A DNA stretch of 64,000 bases, taken from Botryosphaeria dothidea (Eukaryota > Ascomycota > Dothideomycetes > Botryosphaeriales > Botryosphaeriaceae). A program made the position numbers and the translations under genes. The notes beneath the pieces are model-generated. The model was given only the letters and a program-made list of their open reading frames with translations. It was not told the DNA's origin and ran no database searches. How positions within the stretch are numbered: the first letter of the stretch is position 1; every line of letters begins with the position of its first letter. This document shows, one piece after another, positions 13,745 through 26,816 of this stretch. The stretch spans positions 5,642,001 to 5,706,000 of the forward strand of contig WWBZ02000001.1 of assembly GCA_011503125.2 (NCBI GenBank), given 5' to 3'.

Positions 13745-14135
13745 TATTATAAACGTAGCTTATATAGACCCCTTACTTATTTACCTTCGTTAATTTAAAA
13801 TCTAGATCTAGACTTACCTACTTACAAATTAGGAAGCTAGTATTTTAGTTCGTTCTTTATATATATAAAGCTCGCCCCTCTGCTTTGTAGTTAGTTCTTT
13901 AGTCTAGTAATAAGTATTCCTCGCGTATAACTTAGTACGCCTTGAATTAGACCTTGCTTACCTCCCTCGTCCCTCGTCCCTCGCCCCTCGTCCCTCGCCT
14001 CTCGTCTCTCGTACCTCGTACCCTCGCCCTTTAAACTATACTCTTATACTTCGGCATTATTTTACCCCTACTGCCTTTACCGGCTTCGTTACCTCGTCTC
14101 TCCGCCCCCCCCCCCTCTAAGGTCCGTTTATTACA
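13745..14135 (+). repeat. 3' LTR of Ty3-1a
   Basis: It has the same length as the 5' LTR. Differences seen are mostly C-to-T or G-to-A at CpA/TpG, for example GTGGCTT versus GTAGCTT near the start and TTATA versus TTACA at the end. The tctat target duplication follows directly. Confidence 0.9.
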
Positions 14136-14140
14136 TCTAT

Positions 14141-14986
14141 ATAGCACGCTCTCTTACTAAGATAATAAAAGAAGAATACTTTATAACTAGAAATAGGAAA
14201 CGTAAGATAAAATACTAGGACTTTATATAGAATAATAAGAAATAAACCGCCTTTAATTAGCTACAAGCCGTATTTACCTCTATATCTATTCTCGTATATT
14301 TCGACTCTAAAAAGAAAATATAGGTTAAAACGAATATCTTAGACTTTATTAGTATAGGTATTCTATCTTAGATATACGATAGAGTACTTAAACTAGTTAT
14401 ATACTTCTCTAAGAAAATATCCTTAACTAAGTATAACTATATAATCTACGATAAAGAGCTACTTACTATTATTTACTCCTTTAAGACTTAGAAACTAGAA
14501 CTTATAAGTACTTCTATAGATAAGCCTATTAAGGTGCTTACGGATTATAAGAACCTAGAGTATTTTATAATAACTAAGTAACTAACTAGCCGTTAAGCCC
14601 GCTAGGCTAAATTTCTATCTGCCTTTAACTTTATTATCTTCTACCGGCTAGGTAAATAAGAAGAGAAGCTAGACTCGCTTATAAGGAGAACGTAGGATCT
14701 ACCGTAAGGAATTAATGACCTAAGAAAGTAACACCGGTTCTAATAACTACTTCGGGACTTAAACCTAGAACCTAATATAAAAATTACTATTAATTCTATT
14801 CTCTTTACTACTAATAACCTAGAGAAAGAGAAGTTAGACTCTTAAGAGCCGGAAGATAACTAGATCTAGAAAATCTATAAAGCCCGGGAAACCTAGAAAG
14901 CTATATAGAAAGACCTCGATATACTTATTAGCGAAGCCTACGAGAAGAATAGGATAATCTAGAACCTCTATAGAAGTATTAATATA
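14141..14986 (+). pseudogene. Ty3-2 RNase H and connection region (second segment)
   Basis: This resumes pol of Ty3-2 directly after Ty3-1a and its target duplication. RNase H features are readable: YDKELLTIIYSFK, then VLTDYKNLEYF, then a region matching the end of the domain with an A-L-T-R-like RRT block. Stops are RIP-type. The segment ends where LINE B is inserted, at TSD aagtattaatata (14974-14986, repeated at 25285-25297). Host context is clear because the reading continues into an integrase at 25298. Confidence 0.78.
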
Positions 14987-17900
14987 GATAGATAGATAAA
15001 TTTATTTCTTCCCGATATAGCTTTCTTACGGGTCTATACGGGGCTAGCTATCTATAGTTATTTTATACGAGGGGGAAAACCTTTTCGCCTAGTAAAAACC
15101 CCTCCTCTCTCTCTAGGTATACTATTCTATACTAGTTCTTATTTTTTCTTCTTACTAGTAGCGGCTACTATAGTAGCTCTATATTTATCTACTAGACCTA
15201 TCTCTTTAGTTCTTATTCTCGTAGTTATTCGGGTTCTAGTAGTTCTAGTAGTCCTAGTTATTCTCCTAGTTCCTCTTTTTAGTTATCTTCCTATATTAGT
15301 TTTCTTACTAGGCTAAATTACTTAAGTAGCCCTAGGCGTAAGAACTAGTCTATTACTACTTTAATCTTCTTCTTTATTAAGAGAAGAAAGTAGTAGTCCG
15401 TAGTCTCTATCCTTTAAAGTATCTATATCCTACTTTATTAGAAGTAGGAGTAGAAGAGAAGAATATACTTTAGGGTTTATCTATACTAGCCGTATAGATA
15501 AATAGAACTAGGGTACCCTAGTACCTTACGCCTTAAGAGGAAGTTCTTTAATCTAATATACTCTATACGTAATAGAGTAGCGAATATACTCTATAGCTTA
15601 GATAGTTCGCTATAGATTTATCTAATTTTTAGATTCTACTATATATTTTAGGCTACTAGCTTATCTTATCTTCCCTAGCTAGTAGACTTTATCTATCTCT
15701 CCTTCTACTTATTTCTATATACTATACGTAGCTTTATTCGCTCCGGGAGACTCTAGTAAGTAGAGGAGTAGTAGTTAAGAAGTAAGTTTACCTTTTTTCT
15801 AAGTAGGGTTCTTCTAGTAGGGCTAGTAGCGCCTCTAGTACTTAGAGTAGCCCGAGCTATCTATTTAATACTCTAGTAAGTTTTCTTTACTACTATCGCG
15901 ACTAGGCTATTCCTAGTTTTAATAGCCTAGGCTAATACTAGTTCGTCTAGGTATAGTAAGAGTAGGAGAATTCCTATCTTATACTCTAAGGTTTATATAC
16001 TAGTTAACTTATACGCCTCTAAGATAGTACGTAGGCACTAGTTTTAGATCTTCTTTAGTAGCTAGATAGTTATTTTTCTCTACCCTAGAATTCCCTTTAG
16101 AGTATACTATACTCTATAGCCGTAGGTAAGAACTAGCCTTACTACGGCCGTATAGATATAACGGGCTTTAGTAAATAAGGCTTTCTAGGTAGACGCCGCG
16201 AGTCTAGAGAGAGATATATACTATTTAATTACCTTAGCTTTTATTTCCCTAATATAGAGTTTCTATCTAAGCTTATTATCTACGTAGACTTCTAGAATCT
16301 TAATTATAGGCTCTAGGCATCTAGTAAATCTAGAGATACGGATTCCTACTACTATATTAAATCTTCTTAGTTTCCTTATAAAATAAATAAGGTAATACTT
16401 ATCGGGCGAGAAAGCTAATCCGTAGGTAGCTACCTAGTACTCGTAAATTTAATATACTCTCTTTAGTATTCTATAGTTCTATTCTATAGATCTACTAAAG
16501 ATTAGAATATTAGTATTATTAACGAATCTAAGGGAGAAGATATTACCCCTACGTAGCTATATAAGTAGATTAGAAGTAAAGAATAGGTAGAGTATCGGCG
16601 ATAGTAAGAATCCCTAGGGAATCCCGGTTAAGGTCTAGATTAGTAGACTAGTAAAGTCTCTAAAGGATAGCTAAGTAGTACGGTTCTATAAAAAGAATCG
16701 GGTAAATCTTTCTACCTATTCTAGGAGTTTTACTATTCTTATATTATAGAGAAGCCTTCTATAAGATACGTAGTTATATACTCCCGAGATATTTAGACTA
16801 AGAACTAAAGCTACTAGCCCTAGGTCTTATACCTAGATAGTATAGATCTATTCTATAAGTAGGTTAAGAGCTACTACTACGGATCTATTTCTTCTAGCTT
16901 CTATCTATATATTAGAGAGTAGGCTATATACTTTAGTAGCCTAGGAGATTCTATCTACTATAATTCTCTTAAGTAGCTTTCCTAGCGTATTAAGTAAAGT
17001 AATCGGCCTAAATAACTTAGCTTTAGTATAGTCGTTCCTCTATAGTTTCCTAAGAACTACGGTAATAGAGCTTTTAAATTATCTAAGATAGTATCTAAGT
17101 ACGAGGTATTCCTAGAAGAGTCTAGTAAGAAGTTCCCTTAGTATCTTAGCGTATTACTTTAGAAATCTATTAGTAATCTTATCTAGGCCTAGTACCTTAT
17201 CTAGGGGAAGCTTCTTAATAGTATAGAGAACCTACTCTTTAGTAAGATCTTAGGAAATCTCTACTAGTACTAAGTATATATATCTATTTAGATCTAAGAG
17301 GTCGGTAGCCTTAGAAGGTAGAAAGAACTAGTTAGTAAGGATTTCTACCTTAGACTAGTTATCGTAATATAGTTATTTATCTACTCTCTAGAGAGGTAGG
17401 AACTAAGATAGAGCTAGAGGTTCTAGTATTCTTATTCTTACCTACTTTAAGAGCTTCTAGAGTATAAATAGATTCGAAGTAATCTTAGCTACTATTCTAC
17501 GCTATACTTTTATTCTATCTCTTCTAATCTACCTCTTCTTACTATTAGTAATAGTTTAGTATACTACCTAGTTCTTCTCCCTCTCTATAGCCGTCTACTT
17601 TCTTCTAGCTACTCTAGCCTAGTATACTAGATCCGAATACTTCTTTATCTATTATATAGAGGCCTAGGGCGAGGGTCTCGCTACTAGAATAGTCTTCTAG
17701 ATTATTCTTTAAATAGCCTTCTAGAGTAGTATAGTAAAGTAATCTAAGTCTACTTTAGTATTAAGAGGGGCTACTTTAAGGTATTCGAGCTTTAATTAGA
17801 GTATATTATTAGTTCTCTTCTAGTCTACTTTCTTCTACTAGGGCCTTAGGGGGCGTAGTTCTACGGAGATAAAAGAAAAATTAAGTATAGTAAGGATAGG

Positions 17901-18217
17901 TAGGTAGTTAGAGGATAATTCGAGCTTCTAGCTAACTCTATAGCTAAGAATTCTCTTCTCTAGCTACCGTAATATAAAGATAAGGTCTAGAGTACTCTCG
18001 CTACTACTATCTCGTCTAGTAATAGTATCTCTTAAAAAAGCTAGGTTAAGATTAGCTATAATAGCTATCTTAGATAGATAGATAAATTCATTTCTTCCCG
18101 ATATAGTTCCCTTACGGGTCCATGCGGGGCTGGCTATCTGTAGTTATTTTACACGAGGGGGAAAACCTTTTCGCCTAGCAAAAACCCCTCCTCTCTCTCT
18201 AGGCATGCTATCCTATA

Positions 18218-21200
18218 CTAGTTCTTATTTTTCCTTCTTACTAGTAGCGGCTGCTGTGGCAGCCCTATATTTACCTGCTAGACCTATCTCTTTAGTCCTT
18301 ATCCTCGTAGTTGTCCGGGTCCTAGTGGTCCTGGTGGTCCTGGTTGTCCTCCTAGTTCCTCTTCCTAGTTATCTTCCTATATTAGTTCCCTTGCCAGGCT
18401 AAATTGCTTGAGCAGCCCTAGGCGTAAGAACCAGTCTATTACTGCTTTAATCCCCTTCTTTGTTAAGAGGAGGGAGTAGTAGTCCGTGGTCCCTGCCCTT
18501 TGGAGTATCTGTGCCCTACCCTGTTAGAAGTAGGGGCAGAAGAGGAGGATATGCTTTGGGGTTTGTCTATGCCAGCCGCATAGACAGGCAGGACTAGGGT
18601 GCCCTGGCACCTTGCGCCTTAAGAGGAAGTCCTCTAGTCTAATATACTCTATACGTAGTAGGGTGGCGAGTGTGCTCTGTGGCTTGGATAGTTCGCTGTA
18701 GATTTGTCTGATTTTTGGGTTCCACTATATGCTTTAGGCTACTAGCTTGTCTTATCTTCCCTAGCTAGTAGACTTTATCCATCTCTCCTTCTACTTGTTC
18801 CTATATGCTATGCGTAGCTTCGTTCGCTCCGGGAGACTCTAGTAGGTAGAGGGGCAGTAGTTAAGAAGTGAGTTTGCCTTTTTTCTAAGCAGGGTTCTTC
18901 TGGCAGGGCTAGTAGCGCCTCTAGTACTTAGAGTAGCCCGAGCTATCTGTTTAATACTCTGGCAAGTTTCCTCTACTACTATCGCGACTGGGCCATCCCT
19001 AGCTCTAATAGCCTGGGCTAGTACTAGTTCGTCTAGGTGTAGTAAGAGTGGGGGAATCCCTATCTTATGCTCTAAGGTTTATATGCTGGTTGACTTATAC
19101 GCCCCTGAGATGGTGCGTAGGCACTGGTTTTAGATCTTCTTTAGTAGCTGGATGGTTGTTTTTCTCCACCCTGGGATTCCCTCTGGGGTATACTATACCC
19201 TACAGCCGTAGGTAAGGACTAGCCTTACCACGGCCGCATAGATATAACGGGCTTTAGTAAATAAGGCTTCCTAGGTAGACGCCGCGAGTCTAGAGAGAGA
19301 TGTGTACTGTTTAATTACCTTAGCTCCTGTTTCCCTAATATAGGGTCCCTATCTGAGCTTGTTGTCTACGTAGACTCCTAGAATCTTAATTATAGGCTCT
19401 AGGCATCTAGTAAATCTAGGGATACGGATCCCTGCTGCTATATTGAATCTCCTTGGTTTCCTTGTAAAATGAATGAGGTGATACTTGTCGGGCGAGAAAG
19501 CTAACCCGTGGGTAGCTGCCTAGTGCTCGTAAATTTGATGTACTCCCTCTAGTATCCTATAGTTCTGTTCTGTGGATCTACTAAAGGTTAGAATATTAGT
19601 ATTATCGACGAATCTAAGGGGGAAGGTATTACTCCTGCGTAGCTATGTAAGTAGGTTAGATGCAAAGAATAGGTAGAGTATCGGCGATAGTGAGGATCCC
19701 TAGGGAATCCCGGTTAAGGTCTAGATTAGTAGACTAGTGAAGTCTCCGAAGGATAGCTGAGTAGTACGGTCCTGTAGAAAGGATCGGGTGAATCTTTCTA
19801 CCCATTCTGGGAGTTTTGCCATCCTTATATTGTAGAGAAGCCTTCTATAAGATACGTGGTTATATGCTCCCGAGATATCTAGGCTAAGGACTGAAGCTAC
19901 TAGCCCTAGGTCTTGTGCCTAGATAGTATAGATCTGTTCTGTAAGCAGGTTAAGAGCTGCTACTACGGATCTATTTCTCCTAGCTCCTATCTATATATTA
20001 GGGAGCAGGCCGTATGCTTTAGTAGCCTAGGAGATTCTATCTGCTATAATCCTCTTAAGTAGCTTCCCTAGCGTATTAAGTAAAGTAATCGGCCTAAATA
20101 ACTTGGCTTTAGTATAGTCGTCCCTCTATGGTTTCCTAAGGACTACGGTAATAGAGCTTTTAAACTACCTAGGGTGGTATCTAAGTGCGAGGCATTCCTA
20201 GAAGAGCCTGGTAAGGGGTCCCCTTAGTGTCTCAGCGCATTGCTTTAGGAACCTGTTGGTGATCTTGTCTGGGCCTAGTGCCTTATCTGGGGGAAGCTTC
20301 TTGATAGTATAGAGGACCTGCTCTTTAGTAAGGTCTTGGGGAATCTCTACTAGCACTAGGTATATACACCTATCTAGATCTAAGAGGTCGGTGGCCCTGG
20401 GAGGTGGGAAGAACTGGTTGGTAAGGATTTCTGCCTTAGACTGGTTATCGTAATGTAGTTGTTTATCTACTCCCTAGAGGGGTGGGAACTAAGGTGGGGC
20501 TGGAGGTTCTAGTGCTCTTATTCTTGCCTACTTTAAGAGCTTCCAGAGTGTAGATGGGTCCGAAGTAATCTCAGCTACTGTTCTGCGCCATGCTTTTGTT
20601 CTATCTCTTCTAATCTGCCTCTTCTTGCTATTAGCAATAGTTTAGTATACTACCCAGTCCTCCTCCCTCCCTGTAGCCGTCCACTTCCTTCTAGCTGCTC
20701 TAGCCTAGTATACTAGGTCCGAACACTCCTTTGTCTATTGTATAGAGGCCTAGGGCGAGGGTCTCGCTACTAGGATAGTCTCCTAGATTGTCCTTTGGAT
20801 GGCCTCCTAGAGTAGTATAGTAAAGTAATCTAGGTCTGCTTTAGTGTTAAGAGGGGTTGCTTTAAGGTGTTCGAGCTTTAATTAGAGTATATTATTAGTT
20901 CTCTTCTAGTCTGCTTTCTTCCACTAGGGTCTTAGGGGGCGTAGTTCTACGGGGGTAGGAGAAAAATTAAGTGTAGTAAGGATAGGTAGGTGGTTAGAGG
21001 ATAATTCGAGCTCCTAGCTAACTCTATAGCTAAGGATTCTCTTCTCTAGCCACCGTAATATAAAGACAAGGTCTAGAGTACTCTCGCTACTACTATCTCG
21101 TCTAGTAATAGTGCCCCTTAGAAGGGCTAGGTTAAGATTAGCTGCGGTAGCTATCTTAATTAGGTTATCCGCTAGGGTGTAGTATATTAGGGAGGTTATA

Positions 21201-21655
21201 CCTCCCTAGATAGGATGGTGGAGGTTAAAGTCCCCTAGGAGAATGTGCTCCCCTAGTTTTCTAAGAACTTCCGGTAGAAGAGATAGGGTTTCTAGCGCTG
21301 TACTAGTATGAGAGGCTAGCGGGGGATTGTAGTAGTTATGAATGTAGATTGTATGTGTCCTAGTAATAAGGGATAGTGTGATGAGATCTGGTGAATGGAC
21401 TGTTGCTTGCTAGGAGTCGGGGCTAATGGCCTTGCTTATAAAGAAGCAGGTTCTTGCCACTCCCTCCTAGGGAAAAACTGTATGGTAGGCAGGGTGTCTT
21501 GCTGTTGTCTTGACCCTCGGGTTCCTCTAAGGTTCCTGGATAGCTAGGATATAGTGGATCTTTAGGTCTACTTCCTTAAAGAGCGGGAGCATTACCCTAT
21601 CCTTACTCTTATAGACGTTATATTATATAATGGAGAGAGAGCCTATATCTAATAT
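18218..21655 (-). pseudogene. LINE C ORF2: AP-like endonuclease and reverse transcriptase
   Basis: The frame is -1 relative to ORF1 and runs in register from about 21655 to a stop at 18220-18218. The endonuclease begins at LSII-YNVYKSKDRV (about 21625) and has a GTLTS/GDFN-type motif with the H-H/P-I block near 21236-21205. RT carries the G-I-P-x-G-S-L-L-S-P-I-L-Y box (about 19712-19678) and FVDN at 19612-19601; the second catalytic Asp is lost (GATGAT to GATAAT). A C-terminal C-L-C-G...H...C-P cluster is at about 18590-18533. I see no convincing RNase H motif. Function in an active copy: nick the target, prime reverse transcription from the TATC tail. Many RIP stops make this copy inactive. 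Confidence 0.8.
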
Positions 21656-23208
21656 TGACTTCCTTCTATCTCTAGGTCCGGCTGCGAGGGGGCTAGTAGT
21701 GTGGGCTGTGAGGAGGGAGTTCCCGCGGGCTCCTCTAAGGCGTGTTGTGAGCTATTAAGTCCGGTAAACCTTATTTAGTTAGGAGGCGGGGGGCGGCTTA
21801 AGTCTCTTAGCCTGCCTAGTCCCCTCTTAACCGGCTCCTCCTCCCTAATCCTCTTCCTTAGTCTAACGGTTAACTAGTTAGTTTAAGGCTGTGTTTTAGT
21901 TATTAGGGGTCCTTCCCGGTGCCTTTCTGGTGCTGCTAGGCGGGCCTGGGCGGCCTTAGCATAGCAGGCTCTGCGTGCTAGGCAGGAGTTGCTCTAGGCT
22001 GTATGCTTTTAAGAGTAGTTTGCGCACTGTATGCTTTCCTTAGGGCAGTCCCTAGTATTATATGCCTTACTATACTGTCCGCACTTTTCCTTCTTTTTAT
22101 AATAGTTAGTAATATGTCCGTAGGCCTGGCACTTGAAACACTGGGTTACTGTAAAGGCTGCGTTATAGTACTACGCTATATAGATAGCAAAGTTAATAAC
22201 AAGCCCCTTATTAATAATCTGGTTAGCGGTTTCGGGGTTTATAGTGCTGAGGATAATAGCCGAGTGAGTTTTCCCCTCTAGGAGCTTCCTCTTTAGCTAG
22301 GCTAGCTTGCTGATACGTAGTCCTAGGTATAGAGATAGGTTCTGCTCCTGGATGGTTTGGATGGTTTAGGGGTCTATGATGTCGATTCCTTCTCGAGGGA
22401 CGTTGTGTACTAGCACTAAGTATAGCTGCTAGTTAGGCCTGACTTCTTTTCCTAGTCCTATAGTCCATTCCTAGTCCTAGAGAAGGGCTATTCTGGTTGC
22501 TTCATCCGGTATAAAGATCTTAACGTCTCCACTAGGGAGCTTCTTAGCAGCAAGTACTTTCTTGCACGCCCAGCTTTTTCCTGCCTGGATCTTTCTAATA
22601 ATTGCCTTATTTAAGAGCTTGGCTATTTCTTATCTATTTGCTGTCTCTGGGAAGTAGAGGGTAAGTTCAGTGGTGGCTGGGGGGGTAGGGGGCTTCGGGG
22701 CTGCTTGGGCTGCAATTTATGCCCAGCTGCGAGTGTTGGGTGTGGGTATAGAGGTAGCCTGGATACGGTTGACTATCTTTTGGACCTATTGGACCTCTTT
22801 GAGGATGTCCTTAAGGCCTGGCTCCTTGGTGGCTGCCTCCTGGCAGATAGTAATATGATCCTGGAAGATTGTCTTGGCAATGTCGAGAAAATTTTTCACC
22901 TGGCTGGAGAGGACTGAAGGGAGGCTAGCGGATGTTTGTAGGGCTTGGAGGAGGGTGTCTGCTGTTTTTAAGGCTCTCTTAACGTATTCTACGCTGTACT
23001 AGGTGCTCTACGGTTTCTTGGGGGTGTATTAGGGCTAGGTAGAGGTAGTCACTGGGGGAGGCTGTTCGCCTCTTCCTGTGTCCTCTACATTAACCACTTC
23101 GCGGCTACAGTTGTCTTGAGTACTGTTTTAGGACTCGCGAAGCCTAGGAGAGTCCCTAGGGCCCTCTCCCGGCGCCGTAGCTTGGGGTCGATTTTTTGGT
23201 GTGGTCAT
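21649..23208 (-). pseudogene. LINE C ORF1: nucleic-acid-binding protein with CCHC zinc knuckles
   Basis: Frame of about 519 codons from the ATG at 23208 to a stop at 21651-21649. The N terminus (MTTPKNRPQATAPG) is basic and Pro-rich. A helical stretch of about 100 residues follows (near VKNFLDIAKTIFQ, about 22950-22800). Two zinc knuckles lie at about 22140-22040: C-x2-C-x3-GH-x4-Y, then C-x2-Y with the closing RDCP. One Cys in each has become Tyr by TGC to TAC. Several in-frame TAA/TAG codons fit mutated Gln or Trp. In related LINEs ORF1 binds the element RNA in the ribonucleoprotein. A run of RKRIREEEP-like basic/acidic residues precedes the end. Confidence 0.75.
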
Positions 23209-25297
23209 GTTTTTGAATAGCTATCTTAATTAGATTATCCGCTAGGATATAGTATATTAGAGAGGTTATATCTCTCTAGATAGGATAGTAGAGGTTAAAG
23301 TCCCCTAGGAGAATATACTCCCCTAGTTTTCTAAGAACTTCCGGTAGAAGAGATAGGGTTTCTAGCGCTATACTAGTATAAGAGACTAGCGGGGGATTAT
23401 AGTAGTTATAGATATAGATTATATATATCCTAGTAATAAGAGATAGTATAATAAGATCTAGTAAATAGACTATTACTTACTAGGAGTCGGGGCTAATAGC
23501 CTTACTTATAAAGAAGTAGGTTCTTACTACTCTCTTCTAGGGAAAAACTATATAGTAGATAGAATATCTTACTATTATCTTAACCCTCGGGTTTCTCTAA
23601 GGTTTCTAGATAGCTAGGATATAGTAGATCTTTAGGTCTACTTCCTTAAAGAGCGGGAGTATTACCCTATTCTTACTTTTATAGACGTTATACTATATAA
23701 TAGAGAGAGAGTCTATATCTAATATTAACTTCCTTCTATCTCTAGATCCGGCTACGAGGGAGCTAGTAGTATAGGCTATAAGAAGGGAGTTCCCGCGGGC
23801 TCCTCTAAGGCGTATTATAAGCTATTAAGTCCGGTAAACCTTATTTAGTTAGAAGGCGGGGGGCGGCTTAAGTCTCTTAGCCTACCTAGTCCCCTCTTAA
23901 CCGGCTTCTTCTCTCTAATTCTCTTTCTTAGTCTAACGGTTAACTAGTTAGTTTAAGGCTATATTTTAGTTATTAGGGATCCTTTCCGGTACCTTTCTAG
24001 TACTATTAAGCGGGCTTAGACGGCCTTAGTATAGTAGGCTTTACGTACTAGATAGGAGTTACTCTAGACTATATACCTTTAAGAGTAGTTTACGTACTAT
24101 ATACTTTTCTTAGAGTAGTCCCTAGTATTATATATCTTACTATACTATCCGTATTTTTTCTTCTTTTTATAATAGTTAGTAATATATCCGTAGGCCTAGT
24201 ACTTAAAATACTAGGTTACTATAAAGGCTACGTTATAGTACTATACTATATAGATAGTAAAGTTAATAACTAGCCTCTTATTAATAATCTAGTTAGCGGT
24301 TTTAGGGTTTATAGTACTAAGGATAATAGCCGAGTAAGTTTTCCCCTCTAGGAGCTTCCTCTTTAGCTAGGCTAGCTTACTAATACGTAGTTCTAGATAT
24401 AGAGATAGGTTCTACTTCTAGATAGTTTAGATAGCTTAGGGGTCTATAGTATCGATTCCTTCTCGAGGAACGTTATATACTAGTACTAAGTATAGCTACT
24501 AGTTAGGCCTAATTTCTTTTTCTAGTTCTATAGTCTATTTCTAGTTCTAGAGAAGGGCTATTCTAGTTACTTTATCTAGTATAAAGATTTTAACGTCTCT
24601 ACTAGGGAGCTTCTTAGTAGTAAGTACTTTCTTATACGCCTAGCTTTTTCCTACCTAGATCTTTCTAATAATTACCTTATTTAAGAGCTTAGCTATTTCT
24701 TATCTATTTACTATCTCTAGAAAGTAAAGAGTAAGTTTAGTAGTAACTAGAGAGGTAGAAGGCTTCGAGGCTACTTAGGCTATAATTTATACCTAGTTAC
24801 GAGTATTAGATATAGATATAAAGATAGCCTAGATACGATTAACTATCTTTTAGATCTATTAGATCTCTTTAAAAATATTCTTAAGGCCTAGCTTCTTAGT
24901 AGCTACCTCCTAGTAGATAGTAATATAATCTTAAAAGATTATCTTAGTAATATCGAGAAAATTTTTTACCTAGCTAGAGAGGACTAAAGAGAGGCTAGCG
25001 GATATTTATAGGGCTTAGAGGAGGGTATCTACTATTTTTAAGGCTCTCTTAACGTATTCTACGCTATACTAGGTACTCTACGGTTTCTTAGGGGTATATT
25101 AGAGCTAGGTAGAGGTAGTTACTAGGGGAGGCTATTCGCCTCTTTCTATATCCTCTATATTAACTACTTCGCGGCTATAGTTATCTTAAGTACTATTTTA
25201 AAACTCGCGAAGCCTAGAAGAGTTCTTAGAGCCCTCTCCCGGCGCCGTAGCTTAGAATCGATTTTTTAGTATAGTTATATTTTAAAGTATTAATATA

Positions 25298-26816
25298 GAA
25301 GATAGACGTATACTAAGCTACTTAATTAGGAAGGGCTATAAGAAAAATATTTAGAACTTCTTAATAAAAGATAGTTAGATATAGCTAAAAGACGCGCTTA
25401 TTATCCTAGACTACTAACTACTACGCCTACGCCTTCTATAGAATTACTACGAAAAACTACTTATAGAATATCTAGAATCTAAAGCTATATATAGAAAGCT
25501 TATAGAAAACTACTAGTAGACTAGATAAAGAGAAGACGTTACTCGTTTCTATAAGAACTATTACTACTACCGCCGCTATAAGCTATACTTAGAGTAAAAG
25601 TAAAAACTACTTAAACTACTATCTATTCTCTAATAGAAGTAGCTCTACGTAACTCTAGACTTTATAGAAAAACTACCGCTATATACTAGGAAGAATTAGA
25701 GATACTAATACTATCTAGTTATTATAGATCGTTTAACTAAAGAAAAGATCTACGAGCTAATAATAATACTAGGTACTAAAGAAACCGTAGAGGCTCTAAA
25801 CCGCCGCCTCTTTTATATACGAGGTTTTCTAATAGATATTATCTCTAACTAAGATAGCGCTATAGACTTCTATATCTATAGAAGAATTATAGAACGATAT
25901 AACGTAAAGGTTAAAATATTAACTATCTTTTACCCCTAGACCGACGGCTAGAGCGAGAGCTCTATTAAAGGTCTTAAAAAGTATCTCTAAATATATATTA
26001 ACTACGCATAAGATAACTAGGTCGACTTTCTACCTAAAGCTAAATTTATAGCTAATATATATATTAGCGTATTAACTAGTATATCGCTATTCTTCGCCGA
26101 TAACGGATTCTATCTACGTACTAGCTTAGAGCCTATAAAAATCTACTAGAATACTAGAAAAGTAGAAGTAATTAGAATAAACTGGTTAGTTAAAAGGTTA
26201 AATACTATAAGAAGCTTTCTCTAAGAATAACTAGCCTAGATATAAAAAGAATAAGCCCGCTACGTAGATAAATTCCGCTAGCTATACTCTACTTTCCGTA
26301 TAGGTAATAAAGTATTTATTAACGCCTAAGACTTTAACCTAGGACGGAATAGTAAGTCTCTTTTACTAAAGAATCTTAGTTCGTAGGAAATTACTAGGTT
26401 AATTAACGGTAAAGTATACGAAGTTACTATACCTCCTTATATATAAGAGAAAGAAATCTTCTCTATATTCTACCCCTAAAAACTATATCTTACCCTAAAT
26501 AACCTATATCTAGATTAGATCTAGAAGTCTAGTCTAGTATATATAATCTTTAATAAGGACGAGAATAAAATTTATAAAAAGTAGAAAGTACTAGAGGTAG
26601 TAGACTACCGAAATTTAAAGTATAAAGTATAGTATAAAGTTATCTTTATAGGTAACTAGAACGAGTAGAACTCTAATCTTCTATAGTAATACTAGAGTAA
26701 CTATAAGAATACTTCTAATAAAATTTATAAATACTACGTATACTATAAGGACGTACCCGAGCTACCCGAATTTTTTAAAAAGCTTAATAAACCTCGCTTA
26801 GAGAAGAAGAAAGTAG
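25298..26816 (+). pseudogene. Ty3-2 integrase and chromodomain-like C terminus (third segment)
   Basis: This continues pol of Ty3-2 after LINE B. The zinc-binding N terminus is eroded. The catalytic core reads VIIDRLTK, a D-S-A-I-D-F box corresponding to the second Asp, and TDG-SES- with the Glu. The C terminus has a chromodomain-like stretch (KVLEVVDYRNLKYKVQYKV-like, with stops) around 26580-26740. A purine tract of AG and GAA repeats (26800-26816) precedes the 3' LTR and is the probable polypurine tract. Every expected Trp codon is TAG. Confidence 0.75.

Larger units (their letters stand above)
8321..14135 (+). mobile_element. Ty3-1a: complete Ty3/gypsy chromovirus (5815 bp), moderately RIP-mutated
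   Basis: Two 391-bp LTRs (8321-8711 and 13745-14135) are flanked by the target duplication tctat (8316-8320 and 14136-14140). The interior holds gag, protease, RT, RNase H, integrase and chromodomain in Ty3 order. A purine tract (agggaggagag, 13729-13739) precedes the 3' LTR. No clear primer-binding site starting TGG follows the 5' LTR. CpA and TpG survive far more often than in the surrounding Ty3-2, so it inserted later than the main RIP of its host. A second, more degraded copy (Ty3-1b) lies at 48909-51593. Confidence 0.92.
18073..23215 (-). mobile_element. LINE copy C, full-length (5143 bp), least mutated LINE
   Basis: Inserted inside LINE B with a perfect 13-bp duplication aatagctatctta (18060-18072 and 23216-23228). 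The 5' end has an intact ATG at 23208-23206. The 3' end is the TATC tail (GATA on the plus strand, 18073-18084). It keeps many CpA and TpG dinucleotides that are TpA in all other copies, so it is the best template for the family consensus. Two non-overlapping frames (ORF1, ORF2) stay in register from end to end and are broken only by RIP-type stops. Confidence 0.92.
14987..25284 (-). mobile_element. LINE copy B, full-length, interrupted by LINE C
   Basis: A minus-strand LINE whose 3' tail (GATA repeats on the plus strand) starts at 14987 and whose 5' end is at 25284. TSD aagtattaatata lies at 14974-14986 and 25285-25297. Removing LINE C and its duplicate (5156 bp) leaves 5142 bp, the full length for the family. 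Same domain order as LINE C; RIP is heavy, with almost no CpA or TpG. It is inserted in Ty3-2 between RNase H and integrase. Confidence 0.88.

Noticed and set aside
18205..18402. A hydrophobic 65-codon frame that looks like a membrane protein
   Set aside because: Antisense to the end of LINE C ORF2 and its 3' region; repeated VLVVLVV comes from Gly/Pro codons on the other strand.
18400..18700. RNase H domain in the LINE
   Set aside because: No D-G-S or other catalytic blocks could be read between the RT and the C-terminal Cys/His cluster, so none is claimed.
22003..22917. Short plus-strand open frames of 60-90 codons as host genes
   Set aside because: They are antisense to LINE C ORF1, whose frame and zinc knuckles are clear on the minus strand.
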